From Girardinichthys multiradiatus (lineage: Eukaryota > Chordata > Actinopteri > Cyprinodontiformes > Goodeidae), in assembly GCF_021462225.1 (NCBI RefSeq), contig NC_061800.1:3978501-4042500 (forward strand): DNA of 64,000 nt, in the 5' to 3' direction. The position numbers and the translations under genes are program-made. The notes below the pieces were generated by a model, which saw only the letters and a list, made by a program, of their open reading frames with translations, was not told the origin of the DNA and did not search any database. Positions 21,928 through 33,664 of this stretch are shown piece by piece (positions within the stretch are counted from its first letter, which is position 1; each line of letters starts with the position of its first letter).

Positions 21928-22361
21928 AAACAGGCACACATTCCCACCCTCATGCGTACACATAAAAACATTCACAACTACATACCCAACATACAGAGAG
22001 AGGGCCACGAACAAAAGAGGAGTCCACCAAGTCTAATGAGCCCGCCAACCAGAGCTGTCCCAGGATGAAACAGTCCCAACCTCCGAATGAACCTCATGAG
22101 CCTCCCATCCCCATGAACCCCAACATTAATTTTTACACAGGGCCACCCCAACCAGGACACAGATATTGAGCACATGCCCCTGAACACAAATGCCATAAAT
22201 CCCCTCCCCACAGGGGCACACCCCCACAGCACAGCTCCACCCTCAAAAAGCAGACAAAGTCACATCTAAACAGTGCAAGCTCCCCACACAGCCTCGCTCA
22301 ACCACACAGCATGCTGGGATCGCAAGGCACACCCCAGCCTCAGCCCACAAGCGCAAAAGAG
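21928..22361. other. C-rich non-coding stretch interrupted by an LTR
   Basis: The sequence is cytosine-rich on the plus strand (CCCCACA, CCACCC words) with low G. The same texture resumes at 23482-23640 after the LTR pair, so it was continuous before the insertion. No gene is supported on either strand. Confidence 0.5.
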
Positions 22362-22366
22362 CAGAC

Positions 22367-23476
22367 TGCTATGAATCAGAAAAAGGCGGACCCAAGATTC
22401 AGCCAGACACAGTACTGAAAGTTTAAAAGGTTTATTCAGCCACAGGAAAATGTCACACAGGTAACACTCCTCACAGCTTCCAGGAATCACTGAGGCAGAA
22501 AGAGGGATTAGTGACTTGTAGTCTCTCCAGATTTTGCAGGGATCAGAAAAGCCACTAACCTGCTTTTGTCTTGAGTGGAACTTGAAACCCAGAGGGGAAA
22601 CCTCAGTGGGCGGCAGGCGGTGATCTCCACAACACAGGTAAGAAGTGACTCCAGGCTGAATAATCCGAGGGCTAGGCTGGCTCAATAATCCAAGGACAGA
22701 AACAGTGTCAACGATCGGAACAAGAGGCGTCAGGCAAGGGGCAAGCAGAGGCATAAACCAGGAAACAAGGTCGACAACCAAAATCCAAATAGTCCAAGAG
22801 GGAGCAGGCAGGGGCATAAATCCAAAAGGCAAGGTGTTAGGGTTTGAAAACTTTTGTATTGTTTGTATCACTCATGTCTGCTCTAAGTGCTTTTCCCTCC
22901 TTACATGTCACAGGAAGGGAGATGGGGACAAGAATGAGTTATGCTTTTATGCATTTATTAGCAGCATCTGGGGGCTGTTCACCAGGTCCCCACTTCCCAC
23001 TTCCTCTGTTTGGTTATAATCAAGACAAATGAACCCTAACCTTTCTGACCCCACACACACGCACCCACACACACACACAACCTGAATGTTTGTTGAACTG
23101 TGTGTGACCCAGCATGAATAAATAAAGAGAGAGGGGTGCTAATACTTTGTAGATTTGCACTGCAAAGTGTGAGCTACCCTTGCTGCAAGTTCATCTGACT
23201 CTGTGTTGTTCCTTACCTCTGAGTTGATTAAATAATACCTAACACAAGGCAAGGTCAAGAACAATGATCAGACAGGAAGGAACGCCGGATATCTACTCAC
23301 ACAATGGCTTTCAAAAATCTGCCACCGTCTGCTTGTCAGAGTCAGTATATATTAGGGAAGACACAGGTGCTTGGCATTCCACAGATTGCACTACACTGCA
23401 GCAGCCACCAGGTGCATCTAATCTGCTGATTGCAGCCAGGGAGACAGGGTAGAGCAGACGTGCCAGAATCATAACA
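22367..23476 (-). mobile_element. Solo LTR, interrupted by a second LTR
   Basis: Plus-strand ends are TGCTATGAATC and GAATCATAACA, an imperfect terminal inverted repeat. A perfect 5-bp target-site duplication CAGAC flanks it (22362-22366 and 23477-23481). No internal coding region remains, so it is a solo LTR left by recombination between two LTRs. The right end resembles the LTR start at 19257, which suggests minus orientation. Without the nested insertion it would be about 695 bp. Confidence 0.85.
22835..23244 (+). mobile_element. Solo LTR nested inside the solo LTR
   Basis: It begins TGTTAGG and ends CCTAACA, a perfect 7-bp terminal inverted repeat. It is flanked by a 5-bp duplication CAAGG at 22830-22834 and 23245-23249. 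At 410 bp and with an AATAAA signal near 23120, it fits an LTR of a retroelement different from the outer one. It must be younger than the outer LTR. Confidence 0.85.
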
Positions 23477-23481
23477 CAGAC

Positions 23482-23650
23482 ACCGCACCAACGGGATAAA
23501 CTCAACCGGCAAGCAGTCCCCGCTCGGCGACATGCAGCCCCCCCAACCACAGACACAAACTCACCACTCAGCCGATCCATACGCCCCACTTTACACACTG
23601 CAACCCCTCCACGCCACCCTCCAGGTCGCTGCTCCATAACCATTTTTGTC
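23482..23650. other. Resumed C-rich stretch
   Basis: Continuation of the C-rich sequence of 21928-22361 beyond the LTR insertion. No gene supported. Confidence 0.45.
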
Positions 23651-23654
23651 ACTG

Positions 23655-24215
23655 CCTCATTTTGGGATTACTGCAATACACTTTACTCAGGACCTAACAA
23701 GACTTTAGCAGCTTGCCTACAACTGGTCTAAAAATACAAGGAAAAATACAACAGCAGATTTTTCCAGTTTCAGCACCAATTCAGATTGGTTTGGATTAAT
23801 TTTTAAATTGTTTTTTTTTTTTTTTTGCTTTTAAATGTCTTCATGGCCTCACCCCTAGTATCTGTCAAACCTGTTTCATCTGCATGCTCCTTCTCGCTCG
23901 GACTTATTGGCAGATCAGTTTTTATTAGTTGTCTTGCAGAAAAATATTTGGTGACCAGGATTTCTTGATCAGCACACCAAATTACGGAACAATTTACCTT
24001 TACATATCAGGCAGGCTGACTCTCTTTCTGTTTTTAAACCTTCTCATAAAACACATTTTCTCTCTGGCTTTTAACTCAGTTTGAGATTATTGTTATTTTG
24101 TTTTATTTTACATTTATTGCTGTTTTATTAGCTTTTTAGCCTATGTAAAGCACTTTGGCCAACTTAGTTGTATTTTAAAGTGCTACAGAAATAAAGTTGA
24201 GTTGAGCTGAAATAA
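23655..24215 (+). mobile_element. 3' end of an L2-like LINE
   Basis: Broken frames read DYCNTLYSG-like, FKCLHGLTPS and NNLPLHIRQADSLSVFKPSHKTHF, the conserved C-terminal blocks of L2-type LINE proteins. They are followed by a 3' UTR ending GTAAAGCACTTTGGCCAACT and GTGCTACAGAAATAAAGTTG. A run of about 16 T near 23812-23826 and several frameshifts break the frame. Confidence 0.7.
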
Positions 24216-24229
24216 TGCATCTGCATTAA

Positions 24230-24740
24230 CATCGATATCAGCCGATATTAGAAATTGTGTAAGTAAAACTAGGCGAATATTAACAACTGATGTTTATTTT
24301 CATCTAGTTGATGTTTGTGTATGTGTTTTGGGTGGGGGAGATAAGGGGGTTGGCCATGTGGTATTTGTTTGAGAATGTGACAGTGATAGTGATGGAGCGC
24401 AGGATTATGGTGTGTTTAACTGAAGCAGAGAAACAATGTCAGCAGTGTGTTCATTTTTTACGGTGTCTCAAGAAGACACACGACAAGCAGTATGCAATAC
24501 TTGCAAAGTCGAGGTAATCCAAGGAAGATATCATTTTAAGTCTTTCAACAACCACCAATTTGATAGGTCATTTAATAAACCACCATCCATAAGCTGACAA
24601 ACAATGGTGGGAAGCTAATGCTGTAACAGTAACCAGCAGGTAAAAACAAAAACGGCTGCAGCAGTAGTTGGGAGCCCAACATCTGAGCATCTGAGCAAAT
24701 CAAGACTTGATGTAAGTAACAACATAATGGAAATGATTGC
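24230..24740 (+). pseudogene. Possible hAT remnant with a decayed BED-like finger
   Basis: Around 24485-24590 a frame reads CNTCKVEVIQGRYHFKSFNN, resembling the CxxC start of a BED zinc finger and the following linker. No long ORF remains. The CATCGATATCAGCCGATATTAG motif near 24230 resembles hAT terminal sequence. Both points are suggestive only. Confidence 0.35.
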
Positions 24741-24854
24741 TCTGAACAACCAACCATTTTCCATAGTTGAGGACAGAGGATTTCTGTGGTTGATATTTTA
24801 ATTCATTTAAAAAATACAGAGGTGACTCAAATGTTGTGACAGCTCATATTATGC

Positions 24855-25895
24855 AGGTTTCTTCAAAGAGCCGTTGTAGATGCTGATGGCTGTGGGCAGG
24901 AAGGATCTCCTGTAGCGGTCTGTCTTACAACAGCTCTGAAGAACCCTCTGACTGAAGACACTTTGTTGTTGTATGACAGTATCAGAACAGAGCCACTCTT
25001 CTTTATTAGTTTGTTGAGCTTGTTCAAGTCCCTAGCTCTGATCCTGCTACCCCAGCAGAAGATGGCAGAATAGATCACACTCTCCACAGCAGACTTATAG
25101 AAGATCTGCAGCATCTTGCTGCAAACACCAAAGGACCTAAGCTTCCTCAAGAAGTACAGTCTGCTCTGCCCCTTCCTGTAGATGGCTACGCAGTTGCATC
25201 TCCACTCCAGTCTATTGTCCAGGTGAACACCGAGGTATTTATACTCCTACACCTCAATTTCTTCTCCCATGATGAAAAAACGTTTTTGACAGATTCCTGT
25301 TCCTCTCAAAATCTACAATCATCTTTTCTTTTTTTTTTTTATTAACGCTCAATGTGAGATGATTGTTTCCACACAATACCACAAAGCAGCCCTCCCTGTA
25401 CTCGGCTCCTTGTCCATCTCTGATCCACCCCACAATTGCAAAATCATCTGAGTATTTCTGGAGTGGACAGGAGTCTGTCTTGAACTGGAAGTCTGAGGTG
25501 TACAGAGTTAAAAGGAACGAGAAGTCCCCTGTGGTGCTCCTGTGCTGCTGACTACCTGGTTAGACACAGAACCCTTCATCCTCACAAATTGTGTTCTGTA
25601 TGTCAGTTAGTCTTTGATCCGGGTGATTGTTGAGGTCTCCTCTGAGTCTTCTGGAGTTTCTGACAAAGCAAATCAGGTTTAATTGTGTTAAATCCACTGG
25701 AGAAATTAAAGAACATGATCCTCACAGTGCTGCTGGCTTTGTCCAGATGACAGTGCATTTGTTGAAGCAGGTGTATGATGGCATCTTCAACTCCAACTCC
25801 ACAGTGATAAGCAAACTGAAGAGGGCCCTAACAGGAGGATCCAACAGGAGTCTCTCTATGACTTTCAGGCGTTATCGTGGCGATGCTGCCAGGGG
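24855..25895 (-). pseudogene. Rex1-like LINE reverse transcriptase, broken
   Basis: Read on the minus strand from 25895, frames include FFNFSSGFNTIKPDL (finger/palm block) near 25690, then FLVPFNSVHLRLPVQDRLLS-like coding near 25520-25460 and GWIRDGQ near 25410. The region continues with YLGVHLDNRLEWR and RQSRLYFLRKLRSF to the C-terminal LQIFYKSAVESVIYSAIFCWG (24863-25150). These are in the order expected of a CR1/Rex1-type RT. Frameshifts and stops are many. A closely related but inverted piece lies at 62780-63188. Confidence 0.65.
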
Positions 25896-25904
25896 TTCGT
25901 CTTG

Positions 25905-26010
25905 TAATTGGTGGGTTGTTACATGCTATGATTCTTTCCCACAATCAGTACTGTTTTCACTCAGTGACAAAACTACTCTTACACCCATACAATCTTTCTA
26001 TAAAAAAAGC
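25905..26010 (+). repeat. About 100-bp segment duplicated at 62660-62765
   Basis: From GTTGTTACATGCTATGATTC to CATACAATCTTTCTATAAAA the two copies are nearly identical, differing by a 13-base indel in the middle. Its origin is unknown. It matters because it is one of three pieces from this locus that reappear together at 62.6-63.5 kb. Confidence 0.8.
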
Positions 26011-26226
26011 TTTTAAAGTGTTTGCTAAAAAAAAACCTTCATTGTCAAATCCTTAAAAAATATAACCTCCTGTGCATTGAAAATGTCAACGTTTTGAACA
26101 TGCTTGTGCTGTATGCAAAATTCTCCATCAACTTGCACCAACCCCATTAAGTAAATTTTTCTAACTAAAGCTAATAATGGCACATCCGCCAGAGCCACTA
26201 CTAGAGATGACTGCAAGGTGCCCTAC

Positions 26227-27103
26227 TGTCAGGATCTGCTATTTTGGTTTTTGTGCTTGTTTACTTGTAACTGTTTTGTATATTCTGTCCCTTTGGTTTA
26301 TTTACTACGTTTCATTATTTCCTCTGTTTTCCTGTGTTCTTTCCCCTTCTCTGTGCCCTACTAGTTCTTCCCCTAGGCCTTAGTTCCCCTTCAGGTACTA
26401 TTTACTCAGTGTTCGTTTTCCTTTATATTTGTAGTTCTTCCCAGCCTTATTCCTAGTATAGTTCCCCGTGTTAGTCTCTATTGTTTCAGTTCCTTCTGAC
26501 AGGTTAGCTTTTAGTTATTTGTTTGCCGCTATACTTAGTTCCACTTATTGTTTACGTTTTGGTTTGTATTTATTCTAAGTCATCACTTTCTCTCCTTCCC
26601 TCCCAGTTAGTTCAGTCAGTATTTCTTTTGGGTTTGTTTACTTTTTCAGTTAAGTTTTCCTTTACGGTTTCTTTGTAAGTTCTCATTTTCCAGGTTCTTA
26701 TATCTTAGGTTGTTATAGTTTTCTTAGATCTGTTTCCCTGAGCTTGTTATTTAGTCCCTTCTCCCATGGTTTAGTTTTGTAATCAGTTTACCTGTTCCTC
26801 AGCCTCCCTGCATACCCGGTCCACACCTGTCTTTAATTCCTGCTGATTGCCTTGCCTCTCATTCCTTTGTTCCACATTCACTTCCCTCAGTTTAAAAGCT
26901 CCCATTCACTACACCCCTGGTTAACTTCCACTGATCCTATGTTTTCCCTCAGAAAACTCTTGTAAGTTTTGGGCTCGACTCATATAAGTTTATGGGGAAA
27001 CTATTTATGTAAACCTTTTTGATTAAAGAAGAAGCCTTCTCTCATCAGGCTGCTGCCCAGTACCTGTCTGCATTTTGGTCCCCTACAGCCTCAGACCGTG
27101 ACA
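26227..27103 (+). mobile_element. Solo LTR (Gypsy-like), 877 bp
   Basis: It starts TGTCAGGATCTGC and ends ACCGTGACA, with a 5-bp TGTCA/TGACA terminal inverted repeat and a perfect 5-bp target-site duplication CCTAC (26222-26226 and 27104-27108). The plus-strand right end has GATTAAAGAAG near 27022 as a possible polyadenylation region. No internal region remains. A related LTR in inverse orientation lies at 42388-43279, and about 325 bp of it recur at 63189-63512. Confidence 0.9.
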
Positions 27104-27108
27104 CCTAC

Positions 27109-27385
27109 AGACACTCCAGATTTGGACAAACTGTGCTGTCAGTCTAGGGTAGTACCATAGGGAAAGAATATCCCTCCAGCAATACATAATTTTCCAACAT
27201 ATGTTACTTTCAAAACACATTCTAAAATTTGGCCTAAATCAAACCATAACTTTAATCACTGCTAACGAATGTAACGAATATGTATGTATATGAATGTATA
27301 TGTTTGCTGTACTGATCTGTCTGCACCTCAGTTTACCATGTACTCTGGTATGCAGTGCATCTTTACATATATGTATGTATATAGA
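27109..27385. other. Short non-coding stretch with ATGTATAT simple sequence
   Basis: It has ATGTATATGAATGTATATG-like low-complexity sequence near 27280-27300 and 27365-27385, just before the Rex3 tail. No gene is supported. Confidence 0.4.
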
Positions 27386-27603
27386 ACTCATCCTTGTCAT
27401 CGTTTTCCGGTTATTCGGGACCAGGTCGTGGAAGCAGCAGAAGCAGCCCAAGGCATTCACAGGCCAGCTGGGAGACATAGTCCTTCCAGTGTGTCCTGGG
27501 CAGTGTGCTGGGCTTTCTCCTTGTGGGACGTGCCTTGAACACCTCACAAGGGAGGCATCCAGGGGGCTAAATCGAGAGCTTCACCATTCGGCTTAGCTTT
27601 TCA

Positions 27604-29446
27604 TGTTGGGACCCAGCCATGAACTTCAACATTAAACTCCGGTACAGACTTTTCTGGAACATTCAAAATAAATTGCATTTAACTGAATTCCAGCAACTGA
27701 GGAAAGGGGGGTAGCAGCAGACTTCCCATGATGCCACTGTCTGATTAAGAGCACCCCCTCTCCAACAAGCCGACTTCTTCCACTGTTCCTCTTTGTGGGA
27801 CCAGGATCGGAGAGGGAGCGCGCTGATGTCTCTTTGCTGGCAAACAGACATAAACTCTTCAACTGGATCCAAGGATGTCATACGATCATCGATCATATGC
27901 AAAGTTAAGTACGAATGAAATACTGTCTGTGTATCCGGTATTTTCATTCATGAACGGGGAAATTAAGGTGTAAGAATTGCTTACTTTCTCTCTGAGGCCT
28001 GCAGAAGCAAACTGTCCCAGAGAAGTTCCCTACAGAGAAGCGGTCTCTATGAAGCCGAGTGGAGCGGTCTCCCAGTCTTGAAGGAAGACAGCAGAGACCC
28101 CATCACCGTGGTAACAGTAACGTGCAGTGTAGTTAGCGGACAGAACGGGCCGTCTTTCATCCACAGCCACAGAGGTTAGCTAGAAGCTAACCGATTGTTC
28201 ACATATCAGCGGACAGAACAAGCCATCTTCCAGCCAGAGCTACGGAGGTTAGCTGGAAGCTAACCCTTTGTTCACAGAGCTCTCTTCAAACTTCATCATC
28301 GCTTGGACAACGTTCCTCACCACAGTTCATGAGGTTAAGTGTTTGAGCAGAAAAACATAGAAGTGATTTAGGTTGAAATGATCTAAACTTTTTTCATTTT
28401 ATGAAGTTTGGTTTTGTTTGTGTTGAACTCTGCTATCTTGGTGCTAGCAGACTATCTGCAGCACACGTGCTCAGGTTGTGTTCTTTGTGTGTTTTTAAAG
28501 TTAAGACAAACTTTATTAAAGGGTTATTTTAAACAGAAGATTGATCATAACGCGATGTCCGCGCTTATGCTTTTTAACCCTTTTATTAACGGTATTTTTT
28601 TTAAGGTGTGTGTTTGAATCTGGTGCTAAGCTAGCAGCTTCTTTGTTAGCTTAACTGCTAACAGCTAAGGACATGTGCTTGCAGCTAAATAATATTTACC
28701 CAGAATGGTTTAGTTTTCAATCCAGTAAATAATGTGTCCCTAACATCATTTTACTAAATTTGATAACCAAGTAAACACCATTAAGCCCCATTTCTCCAGA
28801 AAGATTTGGCTCTTTCCAAAATATTCCCTTAATAATATTTCTTCAAATATAATTTTAATAAATAAAGGCAGCTAATGAGACACCGTTGAGAAATGGTCAT
28901 CCAGAAGGTTAGTTTTATTCAACATATCATTATTTAAAACATTATTTTATTAAAATAATATTTTATCTGATATTGCATTGTGAATGGTTGTCTAAACGTT
29001 TGCTGATTATTGCCTAAGTTAGTTCCAAGACTAACTTAACTTAATTTCCAGATTCTTCAAGATAATCCTTGGTTCTCAAATATGAACATTGCATGGTAAT
29101 GTTGCATCACTCTTTTGGTCATAATTATAAATCATCTTTAATCAACTTGTTTATATTGTACATAGTCCATTAGTCTTCCCTATTCTTTAATTCTGCTTGG
29201 TGGTTAGTTGGATTGTTTTAGCAGAGTAAAGGGTTTGTTAATTGAAATATGTTTGACTTTGAGTTGACTTATTTTGTTAATAAATTCTTGTATTTTAAGA
29301 AATTGTGTGAATTCATTCCATGTGTGTGCAGAGTTTATGCTGTTCAATAATGTCAGAGCTCGTCTCACACCTTTCTATTTTGTCCGAATACCATCAAATA
29401 TTAAATATTAATATCAAATAATATTCTCAGATTCATAATCCCAACA
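27604..29446 (+). mobile_element. Long solo LTR (1843 bp) inserted in Rex3
   Basis: It begins TGTTGGGA and ends TCCCAACA, a perfect 8-bp terminal inverted repeat. It is flanked by the 4-bp duplication TTCA (27600-27603 and 29447-29450) inside Rex3 sequence. Removing it restores the Rex3 reading across CTTCACC. It carries a 73-bp direct repeat (28135-28207 and 28208-28280), like an enhancer duplication, and AATAAATTC near 29278. A 4-bp duplication fits a retrovirus-like or Gypsy-like element; the class is not determined. No coding part remains. Confidence 0.85.
28135..28280 (+). repeat. 73-bp direct repeat with internal hairpins in the LTR
   Basis: Two units start with AGCGGACAGAAC at 28135 and 28208. 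Each contains a palindrome of the form GGTTAGCT..AGCTAACC. Differences are limited to scattered substitutions. Confidence 0.85.
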
Positions 29447-29619
29447 TTCACCACAATGGACCGACACAGTATCTCTGCAGCAGCAACACTGATCCTTCTC
29501 TATTTCCCACTCCACTCTCCTCTCACTCTTGAACAAGACTCCAAGATTCTTGAACTCCTCCACTTGAGGCAGGAGCTCTGCTTCAACCCAGAGAGGGCAA
29601 GCCACCCTTTTATATATGT

Positions 29620-31535
29620 TTCCCTTTTGAAACTGAATTACTCGATGAAAATGACTTTTTATTTTTATTTATCAAGCTTCACCTGTATGTATTCATATCA
29701 ATTACAAGCTGCAATTCTCAATGTGGAACAACCTGCTTGAAGAATACAAACTGTTCTTGACCTTGTAACTAAAATATCTTGTCATTTCAAAATTATTTCT
29801 TAAGCTCTGAAGGTTGTTTTTTCCCCCTAATAAAATAACCAGACACTGGACAGACTTTTATAATGAACAATAATGGTGTTTTATTGGCAAGCTTTAAATT
29901 AGGAATAACTGAATCTCAGTTGGAGGTCTGGGAAGATTATTTAAATTTTGCTTAAACAAAGTATTAGTTTAAAGGTCTGCACACTTACAATTTTTATTGT
30001 TTTTCTTCTAACAGTTTTATTTGTTTTAGATTGATTTGTACAGAATAATGTCTCATTATTGGTGGAAAAAAATTTGAAATTAACTATCATAGTCTCATTT
30101 TTTACATCACAAAAACCCAGCAATTCAACAGCGATGTTTAGACTTTTGAGAGCTACTTTTTGGATCTACAGTATGAAGTTCCCATTAGATTTCAGCCTAC
30201 TCATTTAAATCCTCTTACCTTCCCTAAAGGGAGCATGAAATTGTTACCAAGCATAGGGTCTTAGAGTTTTGGAAGACAACTAAGAGAACTTACTTACTGC
30301 AAAATCTTGTCAAACAGAGTTGGGTTAAAGATCAAATGGACTGATTTGATTTTCTACTGCTATTATTAAAATAATGAACTGTATTTTATGAATTAATGAT
30401 GGACTGATAAGGCAAAACATTAAGAATAACTTCTAATAAAACTGTCCTTTCTGTCACGTTTCAAATTCCTCTTGTTCTTCAAAAGAAACACTATCATCAG
30501 TTAGTCCTCTGTTATGTTACAATCATTTTGGTACTTTCATCTTGCATGCATTCCTTTCAGTTCTGCTGCATATAATGTGCAATGATATCCTGCAAAGAGC
30601 GGAAAACATCTAATTCTGCGAGTGATTGCTGTGAAAGTGCTGATGTTGAGACATTCGGTGCACTGCAGACGTCACATATGTGTTTTGCTTGGAAACTCTA
30701 GGTGTGGGGGTTAAACCCTGTTTTCACAGAGCTGACTGAAGTTACAGTCAGCACCGCTGTCCTCCGTCAACCTGGAAATAGTGGCATGTTTCTGCTGCTG
30801 TCATTGTTTCACAGCGGTTTATTATGATGTATCAGAATGTGACCAGATACTGTCAGTTTCTGCATGTGAAGCTGGTTTCAGTCTTGACTTAAAGCCTCCA
30901 GGAATCTCAGAATCTCACACGCTCCTGATGTTATCATGGTTTGATGAGTAAGCACAGGAACATAAAACCAGGTAGAAGAAAAAAGGATATCAAAACATTT
31001 TGTTGTTTTTTTCATTCAACACAATGTGATCAAGGAATTGGCCTGAATGTTTTACACACTTTCACGCCCAAGAAACCACAAGACCAGTCATTTCTTGTTC
31101 TTGTCATGAATAGCAAATGAATTTGGGGCTTATGATAATCTATTGGAACCATTCTTTTTTTACGCCATGTAGAAATTACATTGAAAGATTTGTTATGTGG
31201 AAAAGAAACAACTGGGTTATGTACACAAAAGCTGAAATATATACATACATTCACCTAAATGTTTTAACAAGTGGTGCTGAAGGTTCTACAGTGTCTTTTA
31301 ACTGGACAGGACCAAGGCCTGTTAAAGCGCCATTAGTGATGAATTTGACAGCACTGGATGAACTAAAACCCAGAACAATGGACGTCAGGGAAGATCTAAA
31401 CCACTGCTAATTTCAGGATCATCATTTCAAACAAATATACATGAGTGCAAGTTATTCTGCATCATGACTTTGACAAAACGTGAAATAACTAAATCTTTCT
31501 TCTGAGAAATTGGACTATGGATTTTTATTAAGTAT
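29620..31535. other. AT-rich non-coding stretch
   Basis: I found no transposon end, tandem array or credible exon. Short ORFs (31030-31410) lack recognisable domains and appear on both strands over the same bases. Confidence 0.4.
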
Positions 31536-31538
31536 GAG

Positions 31539-32102
31539 TTGTCATGTTTGATTTACAGTTAGACCCAAATGCAGGCAGATCAAGAAAGGGAGGTGAAGTG
31601 AGAGTTTTAGTTTTGAAAAATTAGGATTTACAATACTGGCACAAATAGAACAGGTCACGGAACCAGAATGAGTCTAACAAAAGAATCCAGCAAGGACCAA
31701 TAAAAAACCAGGAGCTTAAATACTGAGGTAAGGATAGAAAATGATTTAGAACTAGACAAGCTTAATCAGAGGGGATGCAGAACAGGCATTGTAGAATGAA
31801 AGCAGGGCAACTGAGGGAGAGAGGCTAATTACCACAAAGCAAGCTGAACTAACACACAACAGGGTCTACAAACCAAGAATAACACTGATCTAGGAGAATA
31901 CAGCAAAATGCACAGAGAACAGAACACAACAAATAAGTAAGAAACTAAACCTTAAGAAAATAACAATATGGCAAGGCCCTAATAACAATAATGAACTCAG
32001 AGAAATGAACTGAATATGGCAAGACCTAAATTGCAACACTAAACAAAAACAGAAGGCAAACACAAAAGAAAACCAAAACACGAACACCCATGGATCATGA
32101 CA
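31539..32102 (-). mobile_element. Solo LTR, about 563 bp
   Basis: Plus-strand ends are TTGTCATG and CATGACA, forming a 7-8 bp terminal inverted repeat. ATGAG is present immediately before (31534-31538) and after (32103-32107), giving a 5-bp target-site duplication. The adenine-rich plus strand, with TTTGGGTCT-type right-end sequence on the minus strand near 31565, suggests minus orientation. There is no internal region. Confidence 0.75.
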
Positions 32103-32369
32103 ATGAGCCATACTCAATGAAATAACAGAATTAAAAACTTGAATTATACCTTTCTGTGTGTAGTGAAGCTATTTGATGCTCACTTTGTGAATCGAAATGC
32201 TGAAAAAAATGAACATTTAACTTTAATATCAAAGATACCCTGAACACAAAATATGGCTTTTAATTGATTATTTGCATTTATTAGGGGAGAAAAGCTCTCC
32301 AAATCAACCACCATGGAAAAAAATCCCCCTGTCGTTAAATCATATATTAACTGTGATTAACCTCATTTT

Positions 32370-33500
32370 TAACCACACTTTATTAGAACGTCTCTAACAA
32401 CGGCAAGTAGGCCAAAAGATTTCAAACAGCAACACATCATGCCTCAGGAATATGAAAACAGATGAGAAACAGTCACTGATATCTATTCTGAAAAGGATTA
32501 CAAAGCAATTTCTAAGGCAAGTAAGAGCCTTTGTCCACAAACAGAGGTGAACATTTTCAGTAGTGGTTGGCCTACCAATATTACTCCAAGACTGCATCAA
32601 CAAACTATCCAGAAGGTCACAAAAGAACCCAGAACAACATCTAAAGCTCTACAGGCCTCATTTTCCTCAGTTAAGGTCAAAGTTCACAATTCCACAATAA
32701 GAAAGAGAATGGGCAAAATGGGCTCCTCTGGAGAGGCCAAAACCACTGCTTATCAATACAAACAAAGACCAGTCTCTTCTCTTAATGATCCCCAAGGCCA
32801 TTAGGAAAATATTCTGTGGACCAATGAGAGAAAAGTGGAACTTTTTGAAAGTTGTATGTCCCGTTACATCTGGTCACACTCACAGTCAAATCATGGTCGT
32901 TGTAGTGTAATAGTTAAGGACTGATCTGCTGTTTTCATGAGCAACCTGCTGGAACCACGAATTTTGCTCTCTAGCAAAAAAATGTCCGACCATCAGTTTG
33001 TGACATTAAGCTCAAGTGCACTTAGGATATGCAGCAGAAAAATGGTCTGAGGGGCAACAGCAATTTAAATAAACAAAATAAATAAATAAACTTAAGGTTT
33101 TGGAGAGGCCTACTCAAAGTTTGGACTTAAATCCTATTAAGATGCTGTGGCATGACTTTAATCAAGCAGTCCAAACCCTCTAATGTGGGTAAGTTAAAAC
33201 CATTCTGGTAAGAAGACAGTCAGTCAGTGATTTTCTGAAAAATGAGTGGGCCATAATTTGTCCACATTGACATAAAAACTCATTGCCAGTTATCACCTGC
33301 CCTTCATGTCACCAAGGATGGCACAACCAGTTATTAGGTTTAGGGAGCAGTTACTTTTTCACATAGGGCCAGGTTGGTTTGGATGTTTTTCTTTCCCAAG
33401 AATAAATAAAATCATCATTTATAAATTACTTTTTGTATTTACTCAAGTTACCTTGGTCTGATATTTAAATTAAGCTTTTTGAAGCATGAAAAAACAGGAG
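32370..33500 (+). pseudogene. Tc1-like transposon with dead transposase
   Basis: Translated pieces in order are the HTH region near 32470-32560, then RLHQQTIQKVTKEPRTTSKA (32590-32650), SSVKVKVHNSTIRKRMGK (32675-32730) and NILWTNERKVELFES (32807-32852). The last block normally holds the first catalytic Asp (WTDE); here it reads WTNE. The right end (33340-33490) has TACTTTTTCACATAGGGCCA, common to Tc1 elements of this type. Stops and indels are frequent. Confidence 0.75.
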
Positions 33501-33539
33501 GGAAACTTTTAAAAATAAAGAACATGTACTGTTTCAATG

Positions 33540-33662
33540 GTTTTTCAATGGCGTGTTCCCCACCTCTCACCTGTAGACCACTGGAGATAGGCACCAGCTT
33601 CCCCATGACCCACTGTAGAAGAAGCGGTAGAAAATGACTGATTGACTGACTGACTGACTGAC
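33540..33662 (+). mobile_element. SINE 3' fragment with (TGAC)n tail
   Basis: GAGATAGGCACCAGC, CCCATGACCC and AGCGGTAGAAAATGAC match the complement of the SINE body end at 1544-1620. It ends in five TGAC units at 33640-33662. The tRNA head is missing. Confidence 0.65.
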
Positions 33663-33664
33663 AA

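Larger units (their letters stand above)
27388..29614 (-). mobile_element. Rex3 3' fragment, split by an LTR
   Basis: On the minus strand, 29614-29451 matches the Rex3 copy at 37125-37297 (PQVEEFKNLGVLF). After the LTR, 27599-27570 matches 37306-37336, and 27570-27388 matches 37563-37790 up to the stop and tail region. A 226-bp piece of Rex3 is missing between the last two blocks. The fragment is frame-broken. It was present before the LTR inserted. Confidence 0.8.

Noticed and set aside
24308..24517. A small gene with a CxxC motif (CQQC)
   Set aside because: No homologous structure around it. The more convincing BED-like match is in another frame, so I treat the region as a hAT relic.
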